Shown piece by piece: positions 51,580-60,629 of a DNA stretch of 64,000 nt (the stretch's first letter is position 1; each line of letters begins with the position of its first letter). Both the position numbers and the translations under genes were made by a program. Under the pieces are notes generated by a model that was given only the letters and a program-made list of their open reading frames with translations, was not told the origin of the DNA and made no database searches. Origin of the DNA: Cupriavidus yeoncheonensis (GTDB taxonomy: Bacteria; Pseudomonadota; Gammaproteobacteria; Burkholderiales; Burkholderiaceae); contig NZ_CAJPUY010000022.1 in NCBI RefSeq assembly GCF_905397275.1, forward strand, positions 48,603 through 112,602. The letters are read 5' to 3'.

Positions 51580-52617
51580 TTACCCCAGGACATTGGCGTA
51601 GACATGCTGCGCCAGGCGTCTGGCATCGGTGGTCTTCTTGAGCACGCCGATGCGGCGGAAATCGTCGGCGTAGAAGCCGATCTCTTCCTGCAGGTCCACG
51701 CCGGTCGGGTGGTGCGTATAGGTCAGCGTGGCGTAGAGCTTGCGCAGGTCATCGGGGCTGATCTTGGGCGAGTACTTCGAGAAGACCTTGGCGGCTTCGT
51801 TCGGGTTCTCGTTGACGAACCCGGTCGCCTGCACGATCGCGCGCGCCAGCGATGCCGCGGCGGGACGATCGTTTCGCACCAGCTCGCCACGCGCGCCGAC
51901 CACGCAGCAGACTTTGCGCGCGTACTCGCCGCTCAGGTTGGTGGCCAGCTCGACATAGGCGCCGTTGGTGCGCTTCTCCAGCAGGTAGAGGTTGGGGTCG
52001 CCGTCGGCAATCGCCTGGATCTCGCCCTTGTCCACCGCCACGCCGAGCAGGTCGGCCGGGTACTGGCGCCAGGTGATGTCCCTGTCGGGATCGATGCCGT
52101 GCTTGGCCAGCAGGATGGTGAAGAAGTGCTTGCCCGGCGCGGCCAGGTCGCTCACGCCGACGGTCTTGCCCTTGAGCTGCTGCAGGCTGGTCACGCCCGC
52201 CGCCTTCGAGCCGACCAGCCGCACGCAGCCGCCGTGCGAGCTGCCGATGATCTTGACGTCGAAGCCGGCTTCCAGCGGCTTGAGCCAGCGATGGATCATG
52301 CCGATCGCGGCATCGGCCTTGCCCGTGGCGATCGATTCGAGCAACTGGTCGGTGGAGCCGCTGTAGTTGACCAGCTCGACCTGCAGCCCGTTCTTCTCGA
52401 AGAAGCCGCGCTCCTGCGCCACCACCACCGGTGTCAGGCAGAACGAGTTCTGGTTCCAGGCAAAGGTCAGCTTGCGCGGTGCCGACCAGGCCTGGCGGCC
52501 AAGGATCAGTGCCGGCGCGGCGACAGCGACTGCGCCGGCTGCGCGCAGCACGCTGCGGCGGCGCGCGTTGTGGGTGGCCGCGCTGGCCAGTAAGTCGGCC
52601 GGTTCGGTATGGCTCAT
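51580..52617 (-). CDS. ABC substrate-binding protein, SsuA/NMT1-like
   Basis: 345 aa, ATG at 52617 with GGGGAGAA upstream. N-terminus has RRRSVLRAAGAVAVAAPALI, a Tat-like or Sec export signal, then the NMT1-type fold (FAWNQNSFCLTPVVVAQERGFFEKNGL, LLESIATGKADAAIGM, GKTVGVSDLAAPGKHF). It binds small sulfonates or thiamine-like compounds in related systems; the SsuD-like gene beside it favours a sulfonate. Confidence 0.9.
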   Translation of the reverse strand: MSHTEPADLLASAATHNARRRSVLRAAGAVAVAAPALILGRQAWSAPRKLTFAWNQNSFCLTPVVVAQERGFFEKNGLQVELVNYSGSTDQLLESIATGKADAAIGMIHRWLKPLEAGFDVKIIGSSHGGCVRLVGSKAAGVTSLQQLKGKTVGVSDLAAPGKHFFTILLAKHGIDPDRDITWRQYPADLLGVAVDKGEIQAIADGDPNLYLLEKRTNGAYVELATNLSGEYARKVCCVVGARGELVRNDRPAAASLARAIVQATGFVNENPNEAAKVFSKYSPKISPDDLRKLYATLTYTHHPTGVDLQEEIGFYADDFRRIGVLKKTTDARRLAQHVYANVLG

Positions 52618-52648
52618 GGATTCTCCCCGTTCCTGTTGATGGTCGGCC

Positions 52649-53770
52649 TCAGGCGGCCTTGCGCGTTGCCTGGTGTGCAGGCTGGAGTTCGGTCCGACGT
52701 TCGGCATCACGCTGCGCGACCAGTTCGCGCACGCGCGGAATCAGCTCGCGGCCATAGTCGACCGCGTCTTCGAGCGGATCGAAGCCGCGGATCAGGAAGG
52801 TGGTGACGCCCAGGTCGTAGTACTGCAGCAGCGCTTCGGCCACCTGTTCCGGCGTGCCGACGAGGCCGGTGGAATTGGAGCGGCCGCCGGTCTCGCGCGC
52901 AATCGCGGTCCACAGGCGCTGGTCGACGCGGTCGCCCTGCTCCGCCGCGGCGAGCAGGCGGCGCGCGCCTTCGCTCTGCTGCGGGCCGCCGCGGCTGTAG
53001 CCCTGCTGCACGCGCAGCGCGCGGGTGCGTTCGAGGATGCTGTCGGCGCGGGCCCAGGCCTTTTCCTCGGTCTGCGCGAGCACGGGGCGGAACGACACCG
53101 AGAAGCGCACCTCGCGGCCATGCTGCGCGGCTTCGGCGCGCACGCGCGCGGTCAGGTCGCGCACCTGGTCGAGCGACTCGCCCCACAGCGCGTACACATC
53201 GGCGTGTTTGCCCGCGACCTTGAGCGCGGCTTCGGACGCGCCGCCGAAGTAGATCGGCACATGCGGCTTCTGCGCCGGCTTGACTTCGGAGAAGCCATTG
53301 CTGAAGCGGTAGTACTTGCCTTCGTGGTCGAACGGCTTGTCCTCGGTCCAGATGCGGCGCAGGATGTCCAGGTATTCGTCGGTGCGCGCATAGCGCTCGT
53401 CGTGGTTCAGGTAGTCGCCATCGCGCTTCTGCTCGTCGTCGGAGCCGCCGGAGATGAAGTGCACGCCGAGCCGGCCGCCGCTGAACTGGTCGAGCGTGGC
53501 GATCTGGCGCGCGGCCAGTGTCGGCGCGGTGAAGCCGGGGCGATGGGCCAGCATGAAGTGGATGCGTTCGGTCACCGCGGCCGCGTAGGAGATCGTCAGC
53601 GTGGCCGACGGGCCGGTGGAGTGATGCGGCACCAGGATGCGGTCGAAGCCGGCCTGCTCGTGGGCCTGCGCAAAGGCACGGACATAGTCGCGGTCGATCA
53701 CCGGGCCCGTGGGGCGGTGGATCTCGGACTGCTTCTGGCTCTGGATCATGCCGATGATATCGACGCTCAT
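52649..53770 (-). CDS. SsuD-like FMNH2-dependent alkanesulfonate monooxygenase
   Basis: 373 aa, ATG at 53770 with AGGAGAA upstream. Luciferase-type TIM barrel: FMLAHRPGFTAPTLAARQIATLDQFSGGRL, then LNHDERYARTDEYLDILRR, IYFGGASEAALKVAGKHADVYALWGE. It desulfonates C-S bonds using reduced flavin, which must come from a separate NAD(P)H:FMN reductase, not seen here. It is first in a five-gene operon with the importer and a cytochrome. Confidence 0.9.
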   Translation of the reverse strand: MSVDIIGMIQSQKQSEIHRPTGPVIDRDYVRAFAQAHEQAGFDRILVPHHSTGPSATLTISYAAAVTERIHFMLAHRPGFTAPTLAARQIATLDQFSGGRLGVHFISGGSDDEQKRDGDYLNHDERYARTDEYLDILRRIWTEDKPFDHEGKYYRFSNGFSEVKPAQKPHVPIYFGGASEAALKVAGKHADVYALWGESLDQVRDLTARVRAEAAQHGREVRFSVSFRPVLAQTEEKAWARADSILERTRALRVQQGYSRGGPQQSEGARRLLAAAEQGDRVDQRLWTAIARETGGRSNSTGLVGTPEQVAEALLQYYDLGVTTFLIRGFDPLEDAVDYGRELIPRVRELVAQRDAERRTELQPAHQATRKAA

Positions 53771-54028
53771 GCGTGGTTCTCCTGACTGGAAGGGCGCAAT
53801 GGTGCGCTTGCGCGGAAGGCGCAAGGCGGGATGCGAAAGAGGAAACAAGAAAGTGAAACGGCAAAGGAACTGAGCCGCAAGGTACGCCCGATCGGCGCGC
53901 AGCCGAACGAATAAAAACGACGGACCATATGCAGGATGCGTCGTTCTCGAAGCGTCACGGCGGCGGTACGCTATGCGGCATTCACCTGCGGCGTGCGTTC
54001 GCGCGCCGCGCCTTGCCAGGAATCCACC

Positions 54029-55237
54029 ATGTCCCTGTCTTCCCTGCGCCGGCTGCCGGGCAGCGAGGCGCTGCTCGGCGATGTGCTCGCCCGGCTGACG
54101 CCGCGCCTCGCGGCCAGCGCCGCGCAGCACGATGCTGACGCGAGCTTCCCGCACGAGAACTTCGCGCTGCTGCACCAGTACGGATTGATCGCGCAGGTGG
54201 TGCCGCGCGCCCACGGTGGCGGCGGTGCCGGCCTGGCCGAGGCCCGCCGCATCATCGGCGCGGTGGCCGCGGGCGATGCCGCGACTGCGCTGGTGCTGAC
54301 CATGACCTACCTTCAGCACCGCGCCATCGGCCGCGTGGATGCCCACTGGCCAGAGCCGCTGCGCCGGCAGGTGTTCGCAAGCGCGGTCGAGGATGGCGCG
54401 CTGATCAATTCGCTGCGCGTGGAGCCGGACCTGGGCTCGCCCGCGCGCGGCGGCCTGCCGGCGACGGTCGCCACGCGCGTGGCCGATGGCTGGCGGCTGA
54501 GCGGGCGCAAGCTCTACAGCACCGGCATTCCCGCGCTGCGCTGGCTATCGGTCTGGGCACGTACCGACGAGCCCCAACCGCGCGTGGGCGTATTCCTCGT
54601 GCCGCGTCCCGTGGCCGGCGCCGCGGGTATCCGTGTCGTGGAGAACTGGAACCACATGGGCCTGCGCGCATCGGGCAGCCACGAGACCGTGCTCGACCAT
54701 GTCTGGATTCCGCCCGCGAACGCGGTCGATATCCGCGAGCCATCGGCCTGGGCACCAGCTGGCGCGAGCCAGGCCGACGTGGACGCCAACGGCGACCAGC
54801 AGGCATGGATGGTGGTGCTGCTCGGCAGCCTCTATGACGCCGTGGCGCGCGCGGGCTTCGACTGGGTCCGCGGCTTTGTACGTGAGCGCGCACCCGGCAG
54901 CCTTGGCGCGCCGCTGGCGACGCTGGCGCGCGTGCAGGAAGCGATCGGCGAGATCGCCGCGCTGCTGCATGCCAACCAGGCGCTGCTCGACGATGCCGCG
55001 GCGCGCACCGATGCCGGCACGCCGCCGACACCGACCGACAGCGGACTGTTAAAGTTTACGGTCACGGGCAATGCGATCCGCGCGGTGGAACTGGCGCTGC
55101 GGCTTTCGGGCAACCATGGCCTGAGCCGCAACAACCCGCTGGAGCGACATTACCGCGACGTGCTGTGCAGCCGCATCCATACGCCGCAGAACGACTCGAT
55201 CCTGGTCGCGGCGGGCCGCGCGGCGCTCGGACAATGA
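54029..55237 (+). CDS. Acyl-CoA-dehydrogenase-fold flavin monooxygenase (SfnB/DszC-like)
   Basis: 402 aa, ATG at 54029, GCCAGGAATC upstream. Fold of acyl-CoA dehydrogenases (LIAQVVPRAHGGGGAGLAE, ATRVADGWRLSGRKLYSTG, WNHMGLRASGSHETVLD, LSGNHGLSRNNPLERHYRDV). The acyl-CoA dehydrogenase catalytic Glu is not obvious, so a DszC/SfnB-type monooxygenase of sulfur compounds is more likely. Located opposite the sulfonate operon and first in an operon with thiol dioxygenase and rhodanese genes. Confidence 0.82.
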   Translation: MSLSSLRRLPGSEALLGDVLARLTPRLAASAAQHDADASFPHENFALLHQYGLIAQVVPRAHGGGGAGLAEARRIIGAVAAGDAATALVLTMTYLQHRAIGRVDAHWPEPLRRQVFASAVEDGALINSLRVEPDLGSPARGGLPATVATRVADGWRLSGRKLYSTGIPALRWLSVWARTDEPQPRVGVFLVPRPVAGAAGIRVVENWNHMGLRASGSHETVLDHVWIPPANAVDIREPSAWAPAGASQADVDANGDQQAWMVVLLGSLYDAVARAGFDWVRGFVRERAPGSLGAPLATLARVQEAIGEIAALLHANQALLDDAAARTDAGTPPTPTDSGLLKFTVTGNAIRAVELALRLSGNHGLSRNNPLERHYRDVLCSRIHTPQNDSILVAAGRAALGQ

Positions 55238-55254
55238 CACATCAGGAGACCTGT

Positions 55255-55878
55255 GTGAGTGAATCCCTCACCGCCGGCCGCGCCACGCTTGCGCCGCTGC
55301 GCGAGTTCATCACCGGCCTGACGGCGCTGCTGGATCAGCAGCCCGACGAGCCGCGCATCCTGCGCGAAGGCGGCGCGCTGCTCGCCAGGCTGGTTGCGCG
55401 CGATGACTGGCTGCCCGATGCCTTCGCGCAGCCGCATCCCGAGTACTACCAGCAGATGCTGCTGCACTGCGATTCGGCCGAGCGCTTTTCCGTCGTCAGC
55501 TTTGTCTGGGGCCCGGGACAGCGCACGCCCATCCACGACCACACGGTGTGGGGCCTGATCGGCATGCTGCGCGGCGCCGAGTATTCGCAGCCGTTCGTGA
55601 TCGATGCCGCGGGGCGCCCGGTGGCGCACGGCGAGCCGACGCGGCTGGAGCCGGGACAAGTGGAAGCGGTATCCCCGACGGTCGGTGACATCCATCGCGT
55701 GCACAACGCCTACGACGACCGCGTCTCGATCAGCATCCACGTCTACGGCGCCAATATCGGCGGCGTGCGCCGCAGCGTCTATACCGAGGCCGGCGAACGC
55801 AAGCCGTTCGTCTCCGGCTACGCCAACCCCTACCTGCCCAATCCGTGGGACCGCTCGAAGGATTCCGCCGCATCATGA
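55255..55878 (+). CDS. Cysteine dioxygenase-type cupin (thiol dioxygenase)
   Basis: 207 aa from the GTG at 55255, which has GGAG eight bases upstream. An ATG at 55234 overlapping the previous stop (ATGA) is an alternative. Cupin iron site: GQRTPIHDHTVWGLIGML and HRVHNAYDDRVSISIHVYG. These are the CDO-type three-His ligands. It oxidises a small thiol such as cysteine or 3-mercaptopropionate. Stop overlaps the start of the rhodanese gene (ATGA). Confidence 0.82.
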   Translation: MSESLTAGRATLAPLREFITGLTALLDQQPDEPRILREGGALLARLVARDDWLPDAFAQPHPEYYQQMLLHCDSAERFSVVSFVWGPGQRTPIHDHTVWGLIGMLRGAEYSQPFVIDAAGRPVAHGEPTRLEPGQVEAVSPTVGDIHRVHNAYDDRVSISIHVYGANIGGVRRSVYTEAGERKPFVSGYANPYLPNPWDRSKDSAAS

Positions 55879-57482
55879 CCGCTTCCGCAGAACAATATCC
55901 GCTGATCGCCAGCCAGACCGTGCGCCAGGCCCTGCTCGACCGCAGGGAGATCGCGCTGCTCGATGTGCGCGAGGAAGACCCGTTTGCCCAGTCGCATCCG
56001 CTGTGGGCTGCCAATTTCCCGCTGTCCAGGCTGGAACTGGAAGCATGGGCGCGCATTCCGCGCCGCGACACGCAGATCGTGGTCTATGGCGCGCATGACG
56101 GCACCGACCTCGCGCCGCGCGCGGCGAGCGTGCTGCGCAAGCTGGGCTACACCGACGTGAACCTGCTCGACGGCGGACTCGATGCGTGGATCGCCGCGGG
56201 CGGCGAAGTGTTCCGCGATGTCAACGTGCCGAGCAAGTCCTTCGGCGAAGTGGTGGAGGCGAAGCGCCATACGCCGTCGCTGCCCGCGCCGGAGGTCAAG
56301 GCGCTGATCGACAGCGGCGCCGACGTGGTCGTGGTCGACGCACGCCGCTTCGACGAGTACCAGACCATGAGTATCCCCACGGCCACGAGCGTGCCGGGCG
56401 CCGAATTGGTGCTGCGCGTGCGCGAACTGGCTCCGGACCCGTCGACGCGGGTCATCGTCAATTGCGCGGGCCGCACGCGCAGCATCATCGGCACGCAGTC
56501 GCTGATCAATGCCGGCCTTCCGAACCCGGTGGCGGCGCTGCGCAATGGCACCATCGGCTGGACGCTGGCGGGGCAGACGCTGGACCACGGCGCGAGCCGG
56601 CGCGCGCCGCTGGAAATCGGCGAGGCCAACCGCCAGCAGGCTCGCCAGGGGGCACGCGCCATCGCCGCGCGCGCCGGGGTGCGGCGCATTGCCCATGCGG
56701 CGCTGGCGTCGCTGGAACAACCGGGACGCACGCTCTACCGGTTCGACGTGAGGACACCCGAGGAATACGCCGACGGCCACCTGCCCGGCTTTGTCAACGC
56801 ACCGGGCGGGCAGCTCGTGCAGGAGACCGACCACAGCGCGCCCGTGCGCGGCGCGCGCATCGTGCTGGCCGACGATGACGGCGTGCGCGCGGACATGAGC
56901 GCGTCATGGCTGGCGCAGATGGGCTGGGACGTGTGGGTGGTGGAACCTGTCGATGCGGCGCAGCGCAGCGAATCCGGCGTGCCGCGCGTGCCCGCGCCCG
57001 ATGCGGCGCCGGTGGCGGCGGTGTCGCCGGCCACGCTGAGCGCGTGGCTGGATGCGCAGGATGGACAAACGGTCGTGCTGGACTTCACGGCCAGTGCCAA
57101 TTACGTAAAGCGCCACATCCCCGGTGCGTGGTTTGTCATTCGCGCGCAGCTTGCCCGGGCGCTGGAGGGGATTCCCGCGGCACGCCGCTACGTGCTGACC
57201 TGCGGCACCAGCCAGCTCGCGCGCTTCGCCGCCGAAGACCTGCGCGCGCTGACGCAGGCGGAGATCCACGTGGTCGAAGGCGGCACGCTCGCATGGCTCG
57301 CCGCCGGCTTGCCGGTGGAAAGCGGAGAAACGCGCCTGGCCGTGCCGCGCACGGACCGCTACCGCCGCCCGTATGAAGGCACCGACAATGCGGCCGCCGC
57401 GATGCAGGCCTACCTGGACTGGGAGTACGGCCTGATCGCCCAGCTCGACCGCGACGGCACGCATTTCTTCAACGTCGCCTGA
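55875..57482 (+). CDS. Four-domain rhodanese sulfurtransferase
   Basis: 535 aa, ATG overlapping the dioxygenase stop. Four tandem rhodanese domains at about 10-125, 135-265, 290-375 and 385-480. Active-site loops: domain 2 VIVNCAGRTRS and domain 4 VLTCGTSQLARF have Cys; domain 1 VVYGAHDGTD and domain 3 VLADDDGVRAD lack it. The tail after 480 is short. It likely transfers sulfane sulfur released by the pathway; the paired active and inactive domains suggest old duplications. Confidence 0.85.
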   Translation: MTASAEQYPLIASQTVRQALLDRREIALLDVREEDPFAQSHPLWAANFPLSRLELEAWARIPRRDTQIVVYGAHDGTDLAPRAASVLRKLGYTDVNLLDGGLDAWIAAGGEVFRDVNVPSKSFGEVVEAKRHTPSLPAPEVKALIDSGADVVVVDARRFDEYQTMSIPTATSVPGAELVLRVRELAPDPSTRVIVNCAGRTRSIIGTQSLINAGLPNPVAALRNGTIGWTLAGQTLDHGASRRAPLEIGEANRQQARQGARAIAARAGVRRIAHAALASLEQPGRTLYRFDVRTPEEYADGHLPGFVNAPGGQLVQETDHSAPVRGARIVLADDDGVRADMSASWLAQMGWDVWVVEPVDAAQRSESGVPRVPAPDAAPVAAVSPATLSAWLDAQDGQTVVLDFTASANYVKRHIPGAWFVIRAQLARALEGIPAARRYVLTCGTSQLARFAAEDLRALTQAEIHVVEGGTLAWLAAGLPVESGETRLAVPRTDRYRRPYEGTDNAAAAMQAYLDWEYGLIAQLDRDGTHFFNVA

Positions 57483-57492
57483 CGCCGTCGCC

Positions 57493-57512
57493 AGCGCCCG
57501 CCCCCCGGCGCT
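57493..57512. terminator. Hairpin between the rhodanese and LysR genes
   Basis: AGCGCC (57493-57498) with GGCGCT (57507-57512), 8-nt loop, in the 28-bp convergent gap and overlapping the LysR stop. No T-run. Confidence 0.4.
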
Positions 57513-58425
57513 ACCAGCCGTTGTACGGCTGCGCGGGCGCGGTGGCGAAACGCTCGGCCAGGAAGTCGATAAAGGCGCGCACCCTCGCGGAGAGGTGGTC
57601 GCGGCTCAGGTAGACCGCGAAGATGTCGGCCGGCGCCGCGCTCCAGTCGGGCAGGACCGGTTGCAGCCGGCCCGTCCGCAGCAGGGGCGCGACGTCCCAC
57701 TCCGAACGCAGCAGGATGCCAAGCCCTTCCAGCGCCCACCCGACCGCGGTCTCGCCATCGTTGGTCGTGGCCGGGCCGCGTACCTTGACGGTCTCCTGCC
57801 GGGTGCCCGCGTACAGTTGCCACGTGCCATAGGTTTCGTCGCTTTCGCGGATCACGATGCAGCGGTGCTGCGCCAGCTCGCGTGGCGATGCCGGGGCGCC
57901 GTGCGCGGACAGGTAGTGCGGCGACGCGCATAGCAGCCGGCGGTTGCCGGCCAGGCGCCGTGCGCTCAGCCGCGCATCGGGCAGCCCGCCAAGCCGGACG
58001 CCCACGTCGAAGCCCTGTTCGGCCAGGTTGAGCGCGCGGTCGGACAGTTCAAGCTGCACCTCCACCTGCGGATACGCGCGCAGGAACGCGGCCACCGCCG
58101 GCGCCAGGTGGCGCCGCCCGAAGCCAAGCGTGGCGTTGACCCGCAACAGTCCGCGCGGCGCGACCCGGCTGCCCGCGAGCCCCTGCTCCAGTTCCTCCAG
58201 CTCGGCCAGGATGCGGCCACCCTGCGCCAGGTAGGCCTCGCCCTCCTGCGTCACGCTCAGCCGCCGCGTGGTGCGGTGAAGCAGGCGCACGCCGAGACGG
58301 GTCTCCAGTGCGGCCAGCCGCTTGCTGGCCGCCGACGGCGTGACGCCCATCTGCTGGGCCGCGCCGGCCAGGCTGCCGCGCTTGACCAGCAGCACGAAGA
58401 AGGCGAGATCGGAAAAGGCGTCCAT
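57511..58425 (-). CDS. LysR-family regulator
   Basis: 304 aa. HTH at about 1-60 (FFVLLVKRGSLAGAAQQMGVTPSAASKRLAALE), then a periplasmic-binding-like effector domain. Divergent from leuC-like genes, with a GGAAA-N13-TTTCC site in the gap. It probably controls the downstream hydratase and dehalogenase genes. Confidence 0.9.
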   Translation of the reverse strand: MDAFSDLAFFVLLVKRGSLAGAAQQMGVTPSAASKRLAALETRLGVRLLHRTTRRLSVTQEGEAYLAQGGRILAELEELEQGLAGSRVAPRGLLRVNATLGFGRRHLAPAVAAFLRAYPQVEVQLELSDRALNLAEQGFDVGVRLGGLPDARLSARRLAGNRRLLCASPHYLSAHGAPASPRELAQHRCIVIRESDETYGTWQLYAGTRQETVKVRGPATTNDGETAVGWALEGLGILLRSEWDVAPLLRTGRLQPVLPDWSAAPADIFAVYLSRDHLSARVRAFIDFLAERFATAPAQPYNGW

Positions 58426-58459
58426 TCGTGAATGTCAGGAACTAATGAAGGTCTTCGCT

Positions 58460-58482
58460 GGAAATTATAGCCATCGGTTTCC
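58460..58482. promoter_or_regulatory. Candidate LysR operator (GGAAA-N13-TTTCC)
   Basis: 5-bp inverted arms at 58460-58464 and 58478-58482, AT-rich centre, in the 105-bp divergent gap between lysR and leuC-like genes. LysR proteins prefer such interrupted dyads (T-N11-A). Confidence 0.5.
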
Positions 58483-58530
58483 TGATTACACTGCCTTCAC
58501 CTTCAACGATCCGCTTTCGCAGGCAATCCC

Positions 58531-59967
58531 ATGGCTGGAAGCACCCCTCGCACCCCCCGCACCCTTTATCGCAAGCTGGTCGATTCGCACACCGTGGCCG
58601 CGCTCGACGCGGACCACATGCTGCTGTACGCGGACCTGCACATCATGAACGAGTACACCAGCCCGCAGGCCTTCGCGGGCCTGGCCGCGCAGGGGCGTGG
58701 CGTGGCGGCGCCCGGGCAGAACCTGGCGGTGGTGGACCACATCATCCCGACCCATGCCGAGTCGCCGCGCGTGATCCGCGACCCGGCCTCGGCGCTGCAG
58801 GCGCGCAATCTCGCGCGCAACTGCGAGCGGCACGGCATTCCGCTGTTCGACACCAATGATCCACTGCAGGGCATCGAGCATGTGATCGCGCCCGAGCACG
58901 GCATGATCCGCCCCGGCATGGTGGTGCTCTGCGGCGACAGCCACACCACGACCTATGGCGCCTTTGGCGCGCTGGGTTTCGGCATCGGCACGTCGGAGGT
59001 CGAGCACGTGCTGGCGACCCAGACGCTGGTCTATCGCGTGGCGGGCGAGATGCGCATCCGCGTGGACGGCGCGCTGCCGGCGGGTACGTCGGCCAAGGAC
59101 CTGATCCTCCATATCATCGGCCACATCAGCGCGCAGGGCGCGCGCGGATATGCGGTGGAGTTCGCCGGCGCTGCGATCGACGCGCTGTCGATGGAGGCGC
59201 GCATGACCTTGTGCAATATGACGGTGGAAGCGGGCGCGCGCGGCGCGCTGATCGCGCCGGATGCCGCCGCCATCGACTATGTGCTGCAGCGCGCGGCGGA
59301 CATCGATGCCGCCATGGCACCACGGGCGCGCGCGGCCTGGCAGGCGCTGCATTCGGATGCCGAGGCATCGTTCGCGCGGGATCTCGTCTTCGATGCGGGC
59401 GCCGTGGCCCCCTACGTCACCTGGGGCACGAGCCCCGACCAGGCCGTGCCGATCGACGCCTGCGTGCCGCGGCCGGAGGAACTGGACGACCCGCTGGCAC
59501 GCGCCGCGGCGCAACGGGCGCTCGACTATATCGGCATCGAAGCCGGCGCTTCGCTGGCGGGCCTGCCGGTGCAGCGCGTGTTTATCGGCTCGTGCACCAA
59601 CGGGCGCATTGAAGACCTGCGCGCGGTGGCGGACGTGGTGCGCGGCCGCCGCGTCGCGCCCGGAGTCCGGGCCATGGTGGTGCCGGGATCGGGCGCCGTG
59701 CGCCAGCAGGCGGAAGCGGAAGGGCTGGCCCGGGTGCTCACCGACGCCGGCTTCGAATGGCGCCAGCCCGGGTGTTCGATGTGCCTGGCCATGAACGACG
59801 ACATGCTCGCACCGGGCGAGCGCTGCGCGTCCACCACCAACCGCAATTTCGAAGGCCGCCAGGGCCGCGCCGGCCGCACGCACCTGATGAGCCCGGCCAT
59901 GGCCGCGGCCGCCGCGCTGGCCGGCTGCATTACCGACGTACGCCAACTGGAGCCAACCCATGCCTGA
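58531..59967 (+). CDS. leuC: LeuC-like aconitase-family large subunit (paralogue)
   Basis: 478 aa. Isopropylmalate isomerase-type fold with LVDSHTVAALD, DHIIPTHAES, LCGDSHTTTYGAFGALGFGIG, GSCTNGRIEDLRA and PGCSMCLAMND, the cysteines for a [4Fe-4S] cluster. Unlike housekeeping leuC, no leuB follows, and a dehalogenase is in the same operon. It may act on a related hydroxy acid (for example citramalate or dimethylmalate). Overlaps leuD by 8 bases. Confidence 0.88.
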   Translation: MAGSTPRTPRTLYRKLVDSHTVAALDADHMLLYADLHIMNEYTSPQAFAGLAAQGRGVAAPGQNLAVVDHIIPTHAESPRVIRDPASALQARNLARNCERHGIPLFDTNDPLQGIEHVIAPEHGMIRPGMVVLCGDSHTTTYGAFGALGFGIGTSEVEHVLATQTLVYRVAGEMRIRVDGALPAGTSAKDLILHIIGHISAQGARGYAVEFAGAAIDALSMEARMTLCNMTVEAGARGALIAPDAAAIDYVLQRAADIDAAMAPRARAAWQALHSDAEASFARDLVFDAGAVAPYVTWGTSPDQAVPIDACVPRPEELDDPLARAAAQRALDYIGIEAGASLAGLPVQRVFIGSCTNGRIEDLRAVADVVRGRRVAPGVRAMVVPGSGAVRQQAEAEGLARVLTDAGFEWRQPGCSMCLAMNDDMLAPGERCASTTNRNFEGRQGRAGRTHLMSPAMAAAAALAGCITDVRQLEPTHA

Positions 59968-60610
59968 AGCCACGCTCGCGCGCATCGAGGGGAGCGGCGC
60001 GCCGCTGCCGATGCCCAATCTCGACACCGACCAGATCATGCCCAAGCAGTTCCTGCGCATCATCGACAAGGCAGGGCTTGGCCAGGGGCTGTTCCACGAC
60101 CTGCGCTTCGACGAAGCGGGCCAGCCCCGGCCTGATTTCGTGCTCAACCAGCCAGCCTACCGGGAAGCCGGTATCCTCGTGGCGGGACCGAACTTCGGCT
60201 GCGGCTCCAGCCGCGAGCATGCGGTGTGGGGCCTGCAGCAGTACGGAATCCGCGCGGTGATCGCGGCGAGCTTCGGCGAGATCTTCTACTCGAATGCCAT
60301 CAACAACCGCTTGCTGCTGGTGATGCTGCCGCAGTCCGAGGTGGACCGTCTGGTGGCCGGGGTGTCGTCGCCGGAGCCGCCGCGTATCGTCATCGACCTG
60401 CACGCCATGACCGTGCGTGCCGGCAGCTTCCAGGCTGGCTTCGCGCTCGGCGAGCGGCATCGCCGCATGTTCCTGCAGGGCCTCGACGTGATCGGCCTGA
60501 CGCTGACGCAGCAGGCGCAGATCGACGGCTTCGCGCGCGGGCATCATGCGGCGCAGCCTTGGCTGCGGGATGTGGCGGCGAAGACGATGTCGCGCCTTGC
60601 CGGTCACTGA
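59960..60610 (+). CDS. leuD: LeuD-like aconitase-family small subunit (paralogue)
   Basis: 216 aa, ATG with GGAG upstream. Swivel domain of hydratases: PMPNLDTDQIMPKQFL, GPNFGCGSSREHAVW, AASFGEIFYSNAINNRLLLV. Pairs with the LeuC-like subunit. It ends 19 bp before the dehalogenase gene. Confidence 0.88.
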   Translation: MPEATLARIEGSGAPLPMPNLDTDQIMPKQFLRIIDKAGLGQGLFHDLRFDEAGQPRPDFVLNQPAYREAGILVAGPNFGCGSSREHAVWGLQQYGIRAVIAASFGEIFYSNAINNRLLLVMLPQSEVDRLVAGVSSPEPPRIVIDLHAMTVRAGSFQAGFALGERHRRMFLQGLDVIGLTLTQQAQIDGFARGHHAAQPWLRDVAAKTMSRLAGH

Positions 60611-60629
60611 ACAGGAAAGGAGAAAGCCC

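Noticed and set aside
58531..60610. Housekeeping leucine biosynthesis operon
   Set aside because: No leuB follows, and a LysR gene and a dehalogenase flank it; treated as a paralogous pair.
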